The notes: generated by a model not told the origin, from the letters alone. Positions 32,203-41,123 are shown, counted from the stretch's first letter. The stretch is 64,000 bases of DNA from Chloroflexi bacterium 54-19 (GCA_001898225.1 MKTJ01000052.1:1-64000); one strand, 5' to 3'. Translations and numbers: made by a program.

Positions 32203-33366
32203 TTAACTTCTCCAGCTTCCCCGGCCCGTGCAAAGGTCGAAACCAACCAGGCAGGATGCTCCATTATTACCCGAAGTTACATCATAAGGGTTGGTAATAG
32301 TGCTTCCGTAAATATAGGTTGAGTTAGCGATTACCCCTTTGGTGGCGGCGCTGGCCGCTACCATCGGCGAACTGGCGCTGGTGCCGCCTACCCTGAACCA
32401 ACCCAATTGCCCCTGGTAACGCACGCTATCATAGACGGAAACGCCGGTAGCCGGGTCTGCATCCAGGGAAATATCCGGGGTGGCCCGTTTTCCGGCACAA
32501 TTCACCTGCGCATAGGTGGCAAAAGCCTTTTGCGCGCTGGTGGCTGTTTCATAGCTGCTGCAACCGCCGCCGCCGCTGCTCCAGCCCGTTTCACTGGAAA
32601 ACGCGCCTGCGTTAGTTACTTTCAGGGTTGTTCCGCCGACGGAGATGACATTGGGCGAAGACGAGGGGTATTCCGCAGGCAACCCGGCGTCCCCGGCTGA
32701 GACAAAGAAGCTAACTCCACTCTGGACAAAGTGAGAGTCATAGCTGCTTTCCCCTGAGAATTCGCTACCGCCCCAGCTATTGGAGACATATTTAGCGTGT
32801 GCTTTAGCGTAATCTTCGGCGGCAAGCAGGTTGGTGAAACTGGCCGAGCTGGCTTCGACCAACAAGATTTTCGCGCCTGGCGCAATTGCGTGGGCCCACT
32901 GGACATCCAGCGAAATTTCGAGCGACCAACCGGGGTCGTTCTTGGGATAACTGGTGCCGCCGGTCTGGTTAACTTTCTGGAAACAACCGTTAGCCGTGGT
33001 GCAAGCGGGCAAACCGTACTGGCTGCTAAAAACGTTCAGGTCGTTTTCAGCGTTAGGATCGTTATAAGCGTCCACGATGGCGATGGTCTGGCCTTGCCCG
33101 GCTGTCAGGCTGGTAGTAAAACCGTATGCGGATTTGATAGTAGCCGGGGCGTACCCGGAAGGACTCGTCGTCGCATAATTGCCGACATGCGTGTTATGCG
33201 CCACCCGGTATCCTTTACCGGTGGTATGGTCAAAGACCATGGAATGTTGGTCGGCGGTAGGTTCCGCTGCCGCCGAAGTATCCTGGACACCTATCAGGAC
33301 CAACGATAGGACCAGGGCAAGCGCCGCGAACCAATTCAAGCGAGCACGCATGAATGTAGTTACCAT
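32203..33366 (-). CDS. Secreted S53 (sedolisin) family peptidase
   Basis: 387 residues. Signal peptide (about 1-33, ending near SAAA). The sedolisin catalytic set is complete: Glu150 and Asp154 in SLEISLDVQWAH, Asp226 in VSAGDAGLP and Ser330 in GGTSASSPM; calcium-site region PYDVTSGNNG and GFDLCTGRGS at the end. Most sedolisins carry a propeptide of about 180 residues before the catalytic domain; here only about 40 residues lie between the signal peptide and the catalytic domain. ATG start with AGGAG. Confidence 0.88.
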   Translation of the reverse strand: MVTTFMRARLNWFAALALVLSLVLIGVQDTSAAAEPTADQHSMVFDHTTGKGYRVAHNTHVGNYATTSPSGYAPATIKSAYGFTTSLTAGQGQTIAIVDAYNDPNAENDLNVFSSQYGLPACTTANGCFQKVNQTGGTSYPKNDPGWSLEISLDVQWAHAIAPGAKILLVEASSASFTNLLAAEDYAKAHAKYVSNSWGGSEFSGESSYDSHFVQSGVSFFVSAGDAGLPAEYPSSSPNVISVGGTTLKVTNAGAFSSETGWSSGGGGCSSYETATSAQKAFATYAQVNCAGKRATPDISLDADPATGVSVYDSVRYQGQLGWFRVGGTSASSPMVAASAATKGVIANSTYIYGSTITNPYDVTSGNNGASCLVGFDLCTGRGSWRS

Positions 33367-34005
33367 ATTTATCTCCTAAATTCAATAAACTCCCAACCTA
33401 CAAGCACAGGAGTAGATAAAGACCAAAGCGACAAGCAAGCCTTGAAGGGATTTTCGGAAAAAGGCAACCCAAATAAAGCCCTGGGAACGCCTGTTCTAGC
33501 CGAAATTTATGTTAATTTATATTGGTACCAAGCAAAGACTAAAGAAGTACTACACCCTTAAAGTGTTCAGACCTTAACCATAAGCCGCTGAACTTTGAGA
33601 TAAAGTCTGCCCGGCTCATATAATGTTATTATATTGGTAAAGGTGATGCAGCTAGAATAGCACGACTCAAAACATTTGACAATAGTTTTTGTTAGGCTAA
33701 ATATTTTTTAATATGTCTGGGTCATTCTGGTAGGAATTCTTCAGGTCTGTGTAAATCCTGCAACCCTGAAAAGAATGGTCCCGGCCCGAATTAGGGCAGA
33801 ATTGTTTGAGGAAAATTGGCCGTGGGTGATAGGTTTACAGGACCGGGTAACGGGTAGCGTCCCGGATGAAAGTTAATAAGGGTTCTAAAAATAGCTCCAA
33901 TTACCTGTTGACAGTCCCGGTATATAAATTATTATACTTTATATAATTATGGAATTATACCCTTTGAAAAGTCGCGCACCTGGGCTTTAATTTACCGGGA
34001 AGGAT
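33367..34005. other. Gene-free gap upstream of the ribonuclease toxin
   Basis: AT-rich and without credible coding frames. It should hold the S53 peptidase promoter. Two plus-strand promoter-like pairs are seen: TTGACA 33676-33681 with TAAATA 33698-33703, and the better one at 33908. No terminator-like stem between them. Confidence 0.5.
33908..33938 (+). promoter_or_regulatory. Candidate promoter of the toxin-immunity pair
   Basis: TTGACA (33908-33913) and TATACT (33933-33938) 19 bases apart, in very AT-rich DNA, about 75 bases before the toxin ATG. Confidence 0.5.
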
Positions 34006-34014
34006 TTGGTATTT

Positions 34015-35760
34015 ATGGTAACCGCAACCGGGCAAAATAAAACTACCGGAAAATCAAACGCCTCAACCTCGCCTTCCTCTCAACTCCAGGCTCCAACCGG
34101 TGAACCGGCGGAAAACCTGGAAATTGCACCGGAGCAACCCGGCTACCGGCCGATTTCTTCTTCCGTAACCGCCGAAAGTTTGCAGCGTCTTCCCAGCCAA
34201 TCCTTGCGGATAGCGACTTTTAAGAATTTACAGCGCTCCCAGGGCAATCACCAGGCGGCTCGGATAGCCCGGCAGCTTAGGGACACTCCACCCAAACCAA
34301 AACAGTCCCCGGCTGCTATGATTCAGCGTGACCTGGCTTTTGACCCGGATTGGGAAAGCACCGGGCTGGGTAATTTATTTACGTGGGGCGGTAGCCAGGC
34401 TTCGGCTGATAAGGCCAAAGAAGACTACAATAAATTGTTTAAGCCACTCGAAGACTTGCTGGTCGAAATGACCTCTATCAGCCAGATGAAAAAGTCATCT
34501 ATTACAACTCGTGCCAAAAAAGTAGTTGATTTTATTAAGGCTAAACAAAATAAGAAGACCCCTGTCAAATGGGCTGAGCGGGAGCAATTAAAAACCGATA
34601 TTGAGCTTAACCTGACCGAAGCAAAGCTGATTGTAACGGATTATGAGAAGTCGCGGCTGGAAAATTATACCAGCCAGAGTGATGAAACCGGTGTAGCTCT
34701 CGACCAGATAGGCAAAAAGCAACCTTATCTGCCCGATAAAATTAAAGTCCTTCAGGAGGAAGCGGCTAATCTATCCAAGCTTAAACAGTGGGATGATGCT
34801 GACCAGAAGATGAAGGAGCTATCTACCCTGGTCAAGGGAGTAGCCAAGTTTAAAATTACTTACGATAGCCTCATCCAGAAATATAAGACTGCCACCGGAG
34901 ACAAAGATTATGCCCCCACCCTTATAAAAAGCACCTGGGAGGCAGCGGTCCAATCTAGCAAGGATGGTAACCCGGCAGGCGGGTTGCGCGAACTAGAGTC
35001 AATTGAAAAGTTTATAACCACGGTGGCCGATAGTGGTTTAATAAAGAATGTAAAAACCAACTATCCGACTGCTCACGGCAAGAAAGACTACTGTCCGGGT
35101 GTCCTGAAAGATTTACGAGATGCGTTGACGACCGCTGATACTCCCAAAGCCTGGAATATTGGCCTGACCAATCTTAAAAAAGTGATTGACGAAGTTTTTG
35201 AGCTGGAAAAAGAAGTCACCGCCCTGGAAGACCGGGCTAATGAGTTAAGTACCGAGGAAGATAAAGAAGCCATCCTCGAAAAGTTGGAGGAATTTAAGAC
35301 CCTGGCCTGGAAAGAAATGACCAAGGCCAAACTTGTTCCAATTGAGAATTCGCTCCAAACCTATGAAGTCGTTGAACTGGATATTACCAACCCGATAACC
35401 ACCACCCATTATAAAAAGTCGCGCCAGAAAATCACCCGTAAACGCCTGGCGGATATAGGGCTGCCGGTGGAAGAAACCGGTAAAATCCAAACGGTATTAA
35501 ACAATATAGGTAAAGGCAAGCCCGACTCCTATCCCGATAGCTGGAAATGGGGCGAGGAGTATGAGAACCGCGATAACGGTCTTCCCGTCCTGGGGGGCGC
35601 GCTGACCTACCGGGAGTATTACGTTAAACCCGAAAAGTCGTCAGAGGGTTTTGGGGAGCGGCGTATTGTGGCGTCTTCGGACGGCAAAAAGATTTATTAT
35701 ACAAATAACCATTACGGTTCAGGGAACGCGGCCACAGCCTTTACCTGTATCAAGTGGTAA
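34015..35760 (+). CDS. Polymorphic toxin with C-terminal guanyl-specific ribonuclease (barnase/RNase Sa type)
   Basis: 581 residues. A disordered N-terminus (1-65) leads to LQRSQGNHQAARIARQL (72-88) and MIQRD (102-106), a motif like the LQRxxGN...IQR segment seen before the processing region of many DUF4157 and injection-system cargo proteins. Residues about 120-470 are charged helices, probably coiled coil. The last 100 or so residues match microbial RNases: EYENRDNGLP, TYREYYV (Glu534), GERRIVA (Arg549/550), YYTNNHY (His566), the Glu/Arg/His set of barnase and RNase Sa. A barstar-like gene overlaps its stop. Start ATG 34015 follows GGAAGGA. Confidence 0.85.
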   Translation: MVTATGQNKTTGKSNASTSPSSQLQAPTGEPAENLEIAPEQPGYRPISSSVTAESLQRLPSQSLRIATFKNLQRSQGNHQAARIARQLRDTPPKPKQSPAAMIQRDLAFDPDWESTGLGNLFTWGGSQASADKAKEDYNKLFKPLEDLLVEMTSISQMKKSSITTRAKKVVDFIKAKQNKKTPVKWAEREQLKTDIELNLTEAKLIVTDYEKSRLENYTSQSDETGVALDQIGKKQPYLPDKIKVLQEEAANLSKLKQWDDADQKMKELSTLVKGVAKFKITYDSLIQKYKTATGDKDYAPTLIKSTWEAAVQSSKDGNPAGGLRELESIEKFITTVADSGLIKNVKTNYPTAHGKKDYCPGVLKDLRDALTTADTPKAWNIGLTNLKKVIDEVFELEKEVTALEDRANELSTEEDKEAILEKLEEFKTLAWKEMTKAKLVPIENSLQTYEVVELDITNPITTTHYKKSRQKITRKRLADIGLPVEETGKIQTVLNNIGKGKPDSYPDSWKWGEEYENRDNGLPVLGGALTYREYYVKPEKSSEGFGERRIVASSDGKKIYYTNNHYGSGNAATAFTCIKW

Positions 35761-36236
35761 TGGCAAGCGGTAATGCTAAAACGCAGGTGAACATGCCCGA
35801 TTATTCAATTGTTAGCCAGCCTGTAACCTATATCAATAAGTCCGACCTGGCCCGTTTCAAGGACGCCCTCAAAGAACTTGACTTCCAGGTCTTTGAACTG
35901 AATGGCGAAAAAGTCCGGGACGCGGAAAGCCTGTTCGAGCAAGCGGCCAGGGATTGGCCCCACCCACCCTATTTAACCCCGGATAGCTGGCCGGCCCTGG
36001 CCGATTGTCTCTGGACCTCTCTGGTCGAAAGCGCCCACCCAAAGGTTGTTTTGCTCTGGACAGAGGCGCAAAATATGCTCGATGGCGGTTTACCGGTCCT
36101 TATTACCGGCATAGAGGTGGTTTCTTCAAATCTCAAAAACGCGGCTAAAAAGTCAAAAGCGGACCCGGCGGAAGTCTATTATCGCCTGGTGATTTCCGGC
36201 AGTGGTCCCAATTTCCCACCTTTCCAGGCCGGGTAA
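35760..36236 (+). CDS. Barstar-like ribonuclease inhibitor (immunity protein)
   Basis: 158 residues. Residues 43-140 follow the barstar pattern: VFELNGEKVRDAESLFEQAA, then DSWPALADCLWTSL, matching barstar's helix that plugs the RNase active site (LDALWDCL). Asp82 aligns with barstar Asp39, the key inhibitory residue; barstar Asp35 aligns with proline. An N-terminal extension of about 40 residues precedes the domain. The ATG overlaps the toxin stop (TAATG), so inhibitor and toxin are made together. A terminator follows at 36262. Confidence 0.85.
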   Translation: MASGNAKTQVNMPDYSIVSQPVTYINKSDLARFKDALKELDFQVFELNGEKVRDAESLFEQAARDWPHPPYLTPDSWPALADCLWTSLVESAHPKVVLLWTEAQNMLDGGLPVLITGIEVVSSNLKNAAKKSKADPAEVYYRLVISGSGPNFPPFQAG

Positions 36237-36261
36237 ATCAAAACATAAAATTTCCCACACA

Positions 36262-36297
36262 AAAAGGGCCGGGGTGTCAATTACCACCGGCCTTTTC
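36262..36297. terminator. Bidirectional terminator
   Basis: AAAAGGGCCGGGGTG pairs with CACCGGCCTTTT (two single-base bulges), between the immunity gene and the convergent lysS. Confidence 0.75.
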
Positions 36298-36320
36298 TAT
36301 TCGGAAAATTACCCTGGGGT

Positions 36321-37841
36321 TCAGCCCTGGGGCGGCAGGTTGCGCAGGGCCGGGAACAGGATAACATCCCGGATGGTTGGCTGGTCGAGCAGCAGCATGG
36401 TCAGGCGGTCAATGCCGATGCCGAGCCCGCCGGTCGGCGGCATCCCGTACATCAGGGCATTGATGAAATCCTCGTCAAACTGCATCGCTTCGTCGTCCCC
36501 GGCGGCTTTATCGCGGCCCTGTTCCAGGAAGCGTTCGAGCTGGTCCATCGGGTCGTTCAGTTCGCTAAAGGCGTTGCCCGTCTCGATACCCGCGATAAAG
36601 GGCTGGAACCGCTCGACCGTGTTGGGATCGCCCGGTTTGCGCTTGGCGAGCGGCGAGAGTTTTTGCGGATAATCGTACAGGAAGGTTGGCTGAATCAGGG
36701 TCGGGATGACCGTCGCCTTTAACAGTTCGTCCACCAGTTTCGGCCAGACCGTGTTCGGGTCTACCTTGATGCCGAGTTTGGTTATCTCACGGTAGAGGTC
36801 GGCCTGTTCCGGGTAGGCTTCGTAGTCGAGGCCGGTCCGTTCCAGGATAGCCTGGCGCAATTTGAGGCGCGGCCACTTGCCGCCCAATTCCACCTCGTAG
36901 CCACGCGTGGTAATTTTGGTCGTGCCAAGCACTTGCTGGGCAATAAAAGGTATCATCTCCTCGACCAAATTCATGATGTCGTTGTAGTCGGCGAAAGCCT
37001 GGTAGCACTCCATCATGGTAAATTCGGGGCTGTGGCGGTAGTCGATACCCTCGTTGCGGAAGTCCTTCGAGATTTCGTAGACCTTGCTAAACCCGCCTAC
37101 CAGTAACCTTTTAAGATAGAGTTCGTCGGCGATACGCAGGTAAAAATTCTGTTCAAGGGCGTTGTAGAAGGTTACGAAGGGCCGGGCCGAAGCTCCACCG
37201 TAGAGCGGCTGCATGACCGGCGTTTCGACCTCGATAAAGCCTTTGCTATCGAGGAACTGGCGCATGGCCCGCACGATACCGGAGCGTTTGACGAAAACGT
37301 CGCGGACCTCGGCGTTGGCAAGCAGGTCGGCGTAACGCTGGCGGTAGCGGATTTCGACATCCTTGAGGCCCTCGTGCTTGTCGGGCGGCACGTTAATAGT
37401 TTTAGTCAGAACTTCCCAGCGGTGGACTTCGAGGGTTTTTTCGCCGGTCCGGGTCACGAAGGGCACCCCGACCACGCCCACGATGTCGCCCAGGTCAATC
37501 GTCTCCTTGAAGAGTTCCAGGTCGCTCGCGCCGCCTTCGAGGTGGCTATCCTTGAGGTAAATCTGGATTTTTACGCCGTCCTCGAACAGGTCGGCGAAGA
37601 TAACTTTTTTATCCCGTTTATTATAGATGCGCCCGGCGACACCGATAGTTTTTCCGGCCAGGGGCGGGTCGGCGTGTTCGTCTTTTTTATACTCGTCAAA
37701 ATCGGCCAGGGCCTGGCTTATACTGTGGGTACGCTCAAGAAAGCGGGGCGGGTAGGGGTCGCGGCCCGCCTGGCGCAAGCGGTCGGCCTTTTCCAGGCGC
37801 AGTCGCTGGTAATCGTTCAAGTTCAAATCTTCTCGGCTCAA
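36321..37841 (-). CDS. lysS: Lysyl-tRNA synthetase, class II
   Basis: Charges tRNA-Lys. 506 residues: N-terminal OB-fold anticodon-binding domain (about 60-150, GKTIGVAGRIYNKRDKKVIF) and class II catalytic core with motif 1 (VETPVMQP), motif 2 (FRNEGIDYRHSPEFTMMECY) and motif 3 (GLGIGIDRLTMLL). TTG start with an AAAGG site. It lies 112 bases downstream of greA, but a terminator stands between them, so it may have its own or read-through transcription. Confidence 0.95.
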   Translation of the reverse strand: MSREDLNLNDYQRLRLEKADRLRQAGRDPYPPRFLERTHSISQALADFDEYKKDEHADPPLAGKTIGVAGRIYNKRDKKVIFADLFEDGVKIQIYLKDSHLEGGASDLELFKETIDLGDIVGVVGVPFVTRTGEKTLEVHRWEVLTKTINVPPDKHEGLKDVEIRYRQRYADLLANAEVRDVFVKRSGIVRAMRQFLDSKGFIEVETPVMQPLYGGASARPFVTFYNALEQNFYLRIADELYLKRLLVGGFSKVYEISKDFRNEGIDYRHSPEFTMMECYQAFADYNDIMNLVEEMIPFIAQQVLGTTKITTRGYEVELGGKWPRLKLRQAILERTGLDYEAYPEQADLYREITKLGIKVDPNTVWPKLVDELLKATVIPTLIQPTFLYDYPQKLSPLAKRKPGDPNTVERFQPFIAGIETGNAFSELNDPMDQLERFLEQGRDKAAGDDEAMQFDEDFINALMYGMPPTGGLGIGIDRLTMLLLDQPTIRDVILFPALRNLPPQG

Positions 37842-37891
37842 TCTACAGACCTTTCAGCTAGTCGCACATTTTAATTTGTGCGTATTATAAC

Positions 37892-37927
37892 AAAAAGAGC
37901 GGCCTGGTGGGGATTTCCTGGCCGCTC
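37892..37927 (-). terminator. Terminator between greA and lysS
   Basis: GAGCGGCC (37897-37904) pairs with GGCCGCTC (37920-37927); on the minus strand a TTTTT tract follows the stem. Confidence 0.75.
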
Positions 37928-37953
37928 GTTACTACTCTTTTTACCTTATTGCT

Positions 37954-38430
37954 TCACTCGATTGAGATTATGGTAAAGGCAAGTTTGCCAGCCGGAGCGT
38001 CCACAAAGAATTTATCACCTTTGCGTTTACCAAGCATGGCCGCACCAAAAGGAGACTCGTTACTGATTTTATTCTCGCTGCTTTTTGCTTCGGGAGAGCT
38101 TACGAGTTGGTAGACCTCTTTGTCACCGAATTCATCTCGGATGGTTACCCTGGTGCCGATGCGGACCAGGCTTTTATCGCCATTGCCGTTATCGGGGATA
38201 ATCACCGCGTGGGTCAACCACTGTTCCAGTTCGCGTATCCGGCCTTCCGTCCAGGCCTGTTCGTTCTTGGCGTCCTCGTATTCGCCGCTTTCGCTGATGT
38301 CGCCGTAAGCTTTGGCCTGCTGGATCCGGTCGGCTACTTCCTGGCGCTTGACCGTCCGCAAAAGCAAAAGTTCTTCTTCCAGCTTTTGCTTACCGGCTGC
38401 GGTAAGATGAATCGTCTTAACTTCGCTCAT
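37954..38430 (-). CDS. greA: Transcription elongation factor GreA
   Basis: Rescues backtracked RNA polymerase by stimulating transcript cleavage. 158 residues: N-terminal coiled coil with the acidic tip GDISESGEYEDAKNEQ (Asp and Glu that reach the active site) and a C-terminal FKBP-like domain ending ESPFGAAMLGKRKGDKFFV. ATG 38430 has AGGAG eight to nine bases upstream; the frame extends further without support. The greA then lysS order is common in bacteria. Confidence 0.93.
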   Translation of the reverse strand: MSEVKTIHLTAAGKQKLEEELLLLRTVKRQEVADRIQQAKAYGDISESGEYEDAKNEQAWTEGRIRELEQWLTHAVIIPDNGNGDKSLVRIGTRVTIRDEFGDKEVYQLVSSPEAKSSENKISNESPFGAAMLGKRKGDKFFVDAPAGKLAFTIISIE

Positions 38431-38843
38431 AACTGAGTCTCCTGAAATCAAAAATTAGAGTAAAGGGTGATAAAGGAACTTGAAGAATGATTGGGTTGGA
38501 TTGTACTCCTTCGTAGAAACCAGATACCAAAAATCTTAGCACCTGGAGGTGCTTTGCCCTTGATTAGGATGCACTTAAGGTAGAAAAGAGGTCTCTTAAA
38601 AATGGAAAAACCCAGAGAGGATAGCTAACTAACCCAACTCTCGGTTGCGTTTGAGGCATTATAGCTCATAACTTCTAGGTTGTAAAGAGGGTCCTCTCGA
38701 TTTAGAAATTAGTTAGGCGATTGCTATCGCAAAGGTTTGACGCTGCTTTAACTTATAGTCTAAAATGACCAGGCCTAGATGAATTTACCGAGCAAAACCG
38801 GCCAAAAATTCCCGGTCCCTCAAACCAACGCCTGGAGAAGATT
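38431..38843. other. Gene-free divergent promoter region
   Basis: 413 bases between greA (minus) and the crotonase gene (plus). AT-rich with several TATAAT-like stretches (for example near 38660 and 38757), but no pair convincing enough to call, and no coding frame. Confidence 0.4.
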
Positions 38844-39962
38844 ATGCCCTATCAATTTATCAACTTCGAACGAAGTGATGGCGTCGGCCAGGTTACCCTG
38901 AACCGCCCGGACCAGCTAAACGCTTTTACCCCGGAAATGCTGCACGAACTGGCCGATGTTTTCAAGGGTATGGAGCGCGACCCGATGGTCCGGGCCATAA
39001 TTATAACCGGGGCGGGGCGCGCCTTCTGTGGCGGCGAGAATTTTCGCCAGCGTGCCGAAGCCGAGCTTGGCAATTCTACTCCACCTGTTCAAACCGGGTC
39101 GCAAAACGGACCTTCTTTCGAAACGTTTACCCCTAACTTTTCCAACCCCGGCCCGTCCGGTAGTGGCGGTACGCCCTATACGCCCGTATCAATCGCGGGC
39201 GGTTCGACGGTTCAGCCTCAGTTTGCCAGTGACAATACGCCGCTTAACCCGTCCCCGGTCCCCCTGGATATAAACCGGCCCGGCGGCACTCCCATCCAAC
39301 CGGTCGAAATTACCAACCCGCGCAACCAACCGGTCTTTTCTCAAAACCAGGACTCGCCGGAGCCGGTTTCCGGGAGTTTGCCAAGCCTGGGGTCCCCGTC
39401 CGGCCCGACACTGGCCGAACAGGTCCGCCGCGCCTATAATCCGCTCATCCGTCAGATGCGCAACATTGAAAAGCCGGTTATTGCCGCCGTCAACGGGATT
39501 GCTGCTGGGACCGGATTGGGCCTGGCCCTGGCCTGTGATATTCGTTATGCCAGCGAACGTGCCCGTTTTGTCGAGGTATCCGTCCGCATCGGGTTGTTGC
39601 CCGGCAGCGGGACCGGCTATTTCCTGCCCCGCCTGATTGGCCTTACCAAAGCGATGGAAATGGCTTTCAACGGTGACGAACTTGACGCGGTCGCGGCGGA
39701 GAAGTATGGTTTGGTCAGCCGGGTAATTGCCCCGGACAACCTGCTGGATGAAACTCGCAAGCTGGCCGTGCGGCTGGCGAAAGGCCCGACCCGCGCCATC
39801 GGTCTGACCAAACAGATGATGTATCGCTCGGCCACAATGGGGCTGGAACAGGCCCTTGATTTCGAGGCGCACCTGGTTGACGAAGCAGTCCGCTCTCAGG
39901 ACTACAAAGAAGGTTTGCGAGCTTTTAATGAAAGGCGACCGCCGGAGTACAAAGGCTACTAG
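38844..39962 (+). CDS. Enoyl-CoA hydratase/isomerase family protein with 110-residue low-complexity insertion
   Basis: 372 residues, about 110 longer than usual. The crotonase fold is split: residues 1-75 (VTLNRPDQLNAFTPEM, then GAGRAFCGGENFRQ, first oxyanion loop) and 190-372 (IEKPVIAAVNGIAAGTGLGL, second oxyanion loop; IGLLPGSGTGYFLPRLIGL). Between them is a Pro/Ser/Gly/Asn/Thr-rich stretch (about 76-188) with no regular structure. Overall it is most like PaaG-type isomerases, but the catalytic acids of classical hydratases are not conserved (Gly and Val at the Glu144/Glu164 positions by my alignment), so the reaction is uncertain. Confidence 0.82.
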   Translation: MPYQFINFERSDGVGQVTLNRPDQLNAFTPEMLHELADVFKGMERDPMVRAIIITGAGRAFCGGENFRQRAEAELGNSTPPVQTGSQNGPSFETFTPNFSNPGPSGSGGTPYTPVSIAGGSTVQPQFASDNTPLNPSPVPLDINRPGGTPIQPVEITNPRNQPVFSQNQDSPEPVSGSLPSLGSPSGPTLAEQVRRAYNPLIRQMRNIEKPVIAAVNGIAAGTGLGLALACDIRYASERARFVEVSVRIGLLPGSGTGYFLPRLIGLTKAMEMAFNGDELDAVAAEKYGLVSRVIAPDNLLDETRKLAVRLAKGPTRAIGLTKQMMYRSATMGLEQALDFEAHLVDEAVRSQDYKEGLRAFNERRPPEYKGY

Positions 39963-40215
39963 CTAAAGTAGCCTCTGGCATAAAATTTGCTTTACTATAA
40001 TCAAGAATACTGTTAATAGAAGTTGTTTTAGCAGTATCCAGGGATGGATAGTCAGTAAACTCCCTATTCGTGAGAGTTATTCATACTTGCTATGAGTTGT
40101 AAAGGGGCCACAGTACCAACTCCTGGCTTTGTTTTGCAGTCTGGTCGAGTTGGGAGAGGGTCAATTAAAAGTAGATTAAGAGTTAGCTACTTTTGCGATG
40201 TATTCTATTAGTCGC
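39963..40215. other. Gene-free stretch before the XRE promoter
   Basis: Non-coding, AT-rich; together with the promoter and leader up to 40391 it makes a 429-base gap. A hairpin TTTATTCT-TTT-AGAATAAA lies in the leader near 40273-40292. Nothing else is recognised. Confidence 0.4.
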
Positions 40216-40247
40216 TTGAATAGACTCAAATAAAGTGATATAATCAC
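40216..40247 (+). promoter_or_regulatory. Promoter of the XRE regulator with operator-like palindrome
   Basis: TTGAAT (40216-40221), 17-bp spacer, perfect TATAAT (40239-40244). The palindrome GTGAT-ATA-ATCAC (40235-40247) is centred on the -10 box, fitting autorepression. Confidence 0.6.
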
Positions 40248-40391
40248 GCTGACTTTGGAACTATAGCTATAATTTATTCTTTTAGAATAAAAAAGCAGGT
40301 CCCATCAGGCTTTGAGACTGCTCTAGCGATTACCGGGAAAAATCCCCTTAATAAAGTGTGAATAATAAGCGAATAAGGAAGAAGTAGGAAA

Positions 40392-40994
40392 ATGAACAAG
40401 GGAAATGATTTCGCGTTCGAAGTCGAACCCACAACAAATTTGAATGGGTATAGCAGAATGGCGTCATTGGAGAATAACAAGAGTAATGGTTCGAAAAAGA
40501 ACAGCCTTGCCAGCCAGCCCAGGGGCGAAGCCTCTGACGTAGAACCGCAAACTCGCCGCCGGGGCCGCAAACGCGGCTCGACCAACGTTAACACAACCGT
40601 AGAACTTGAACCGCGTCGCCGCAAACGTGATAGTGAAGTAATCGTTGGCGAGCGGATTCGCCGCTTACGGCTGGAAGCCGGCCTTAGCCAGGAAGAACTG
40701 GGTCGTTCCAGCAAAATGAGCACCAGTTACATTAGCCGCCTCGAAACCGGCGAAGTTAACCCTACGGTTGACGCTCTCACGCGCATCGTCCGGGTCTTTG
40801 GTCTTTCGATTGATGGGCTGCTCGAACTTGATACCGAGGCTCCCCAGATCCTTTCCAGCGAAGAACTCGACCCTGAAATCCGGGTCTGGCTGTTCAAACT
40901 GAAAGGTAAGCCGGTTTCTGCCCGGACCAAGCGGATTATCCAGACCGTTATCGAGGAAGAACTCAAAGACCTCGAAGGCGAAGCCGCCAGCTAG
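40392..40994 (+). CDS. XRE-family transcriptional regulator
   Basis: 200 residues. A disordered basic N-terminus with RRRGRKRGS (about 55-63, AT-hook-like) and RRRKRD (75-80) precedes an XRE helix-turn-helix (about 86-146: GERIRRLRLEAGLSQEELG, SYISRLETGEVNP). The C-terminal part (150-200) is a short helical region. Two basic patches next to the helix-turn-helix could add non-specific or minor-groove contacts. Its targets are unknown; the palindrome over its own -10 suggests self-control. Confidence 0.82.
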   Translation: MNKGNDFAFEVEPTTNLNGYSRMASLENNKSNGSKKNSLASQPRGEASDVEPQTRRRGRKRGSTNVNTTVELEPRRRKRDSEVIVGERIRRLRLEAGLSQEELGRSSKMSTSYISRLETGEVNPTVDALTRIVRVFGLSIDGLLELDTEAPQILSSEELDPEIRVWLFKLKGKPVSARTKRIIQTVIEEELKDLEGEAAS

Positions 40995-41123
40995 TCCCTG
41001 GGCGGGACCGCCAACTAGACGGCCAGCAATAGCTATATAAAATAGACCTGACTCTCATGGGTACTTTTAACTGACAATTCCGGTCGGGTAGTGACTCAGG
41101 TTAATGCTATTCTGCGCTAAAAA

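Noticed and set aside
33676-33703. A second promoter-like pair before the toxin gene
   Set aside because: The -10 is poor and no terminator or gene clearly belongs to it; the pair at 33908 is better.
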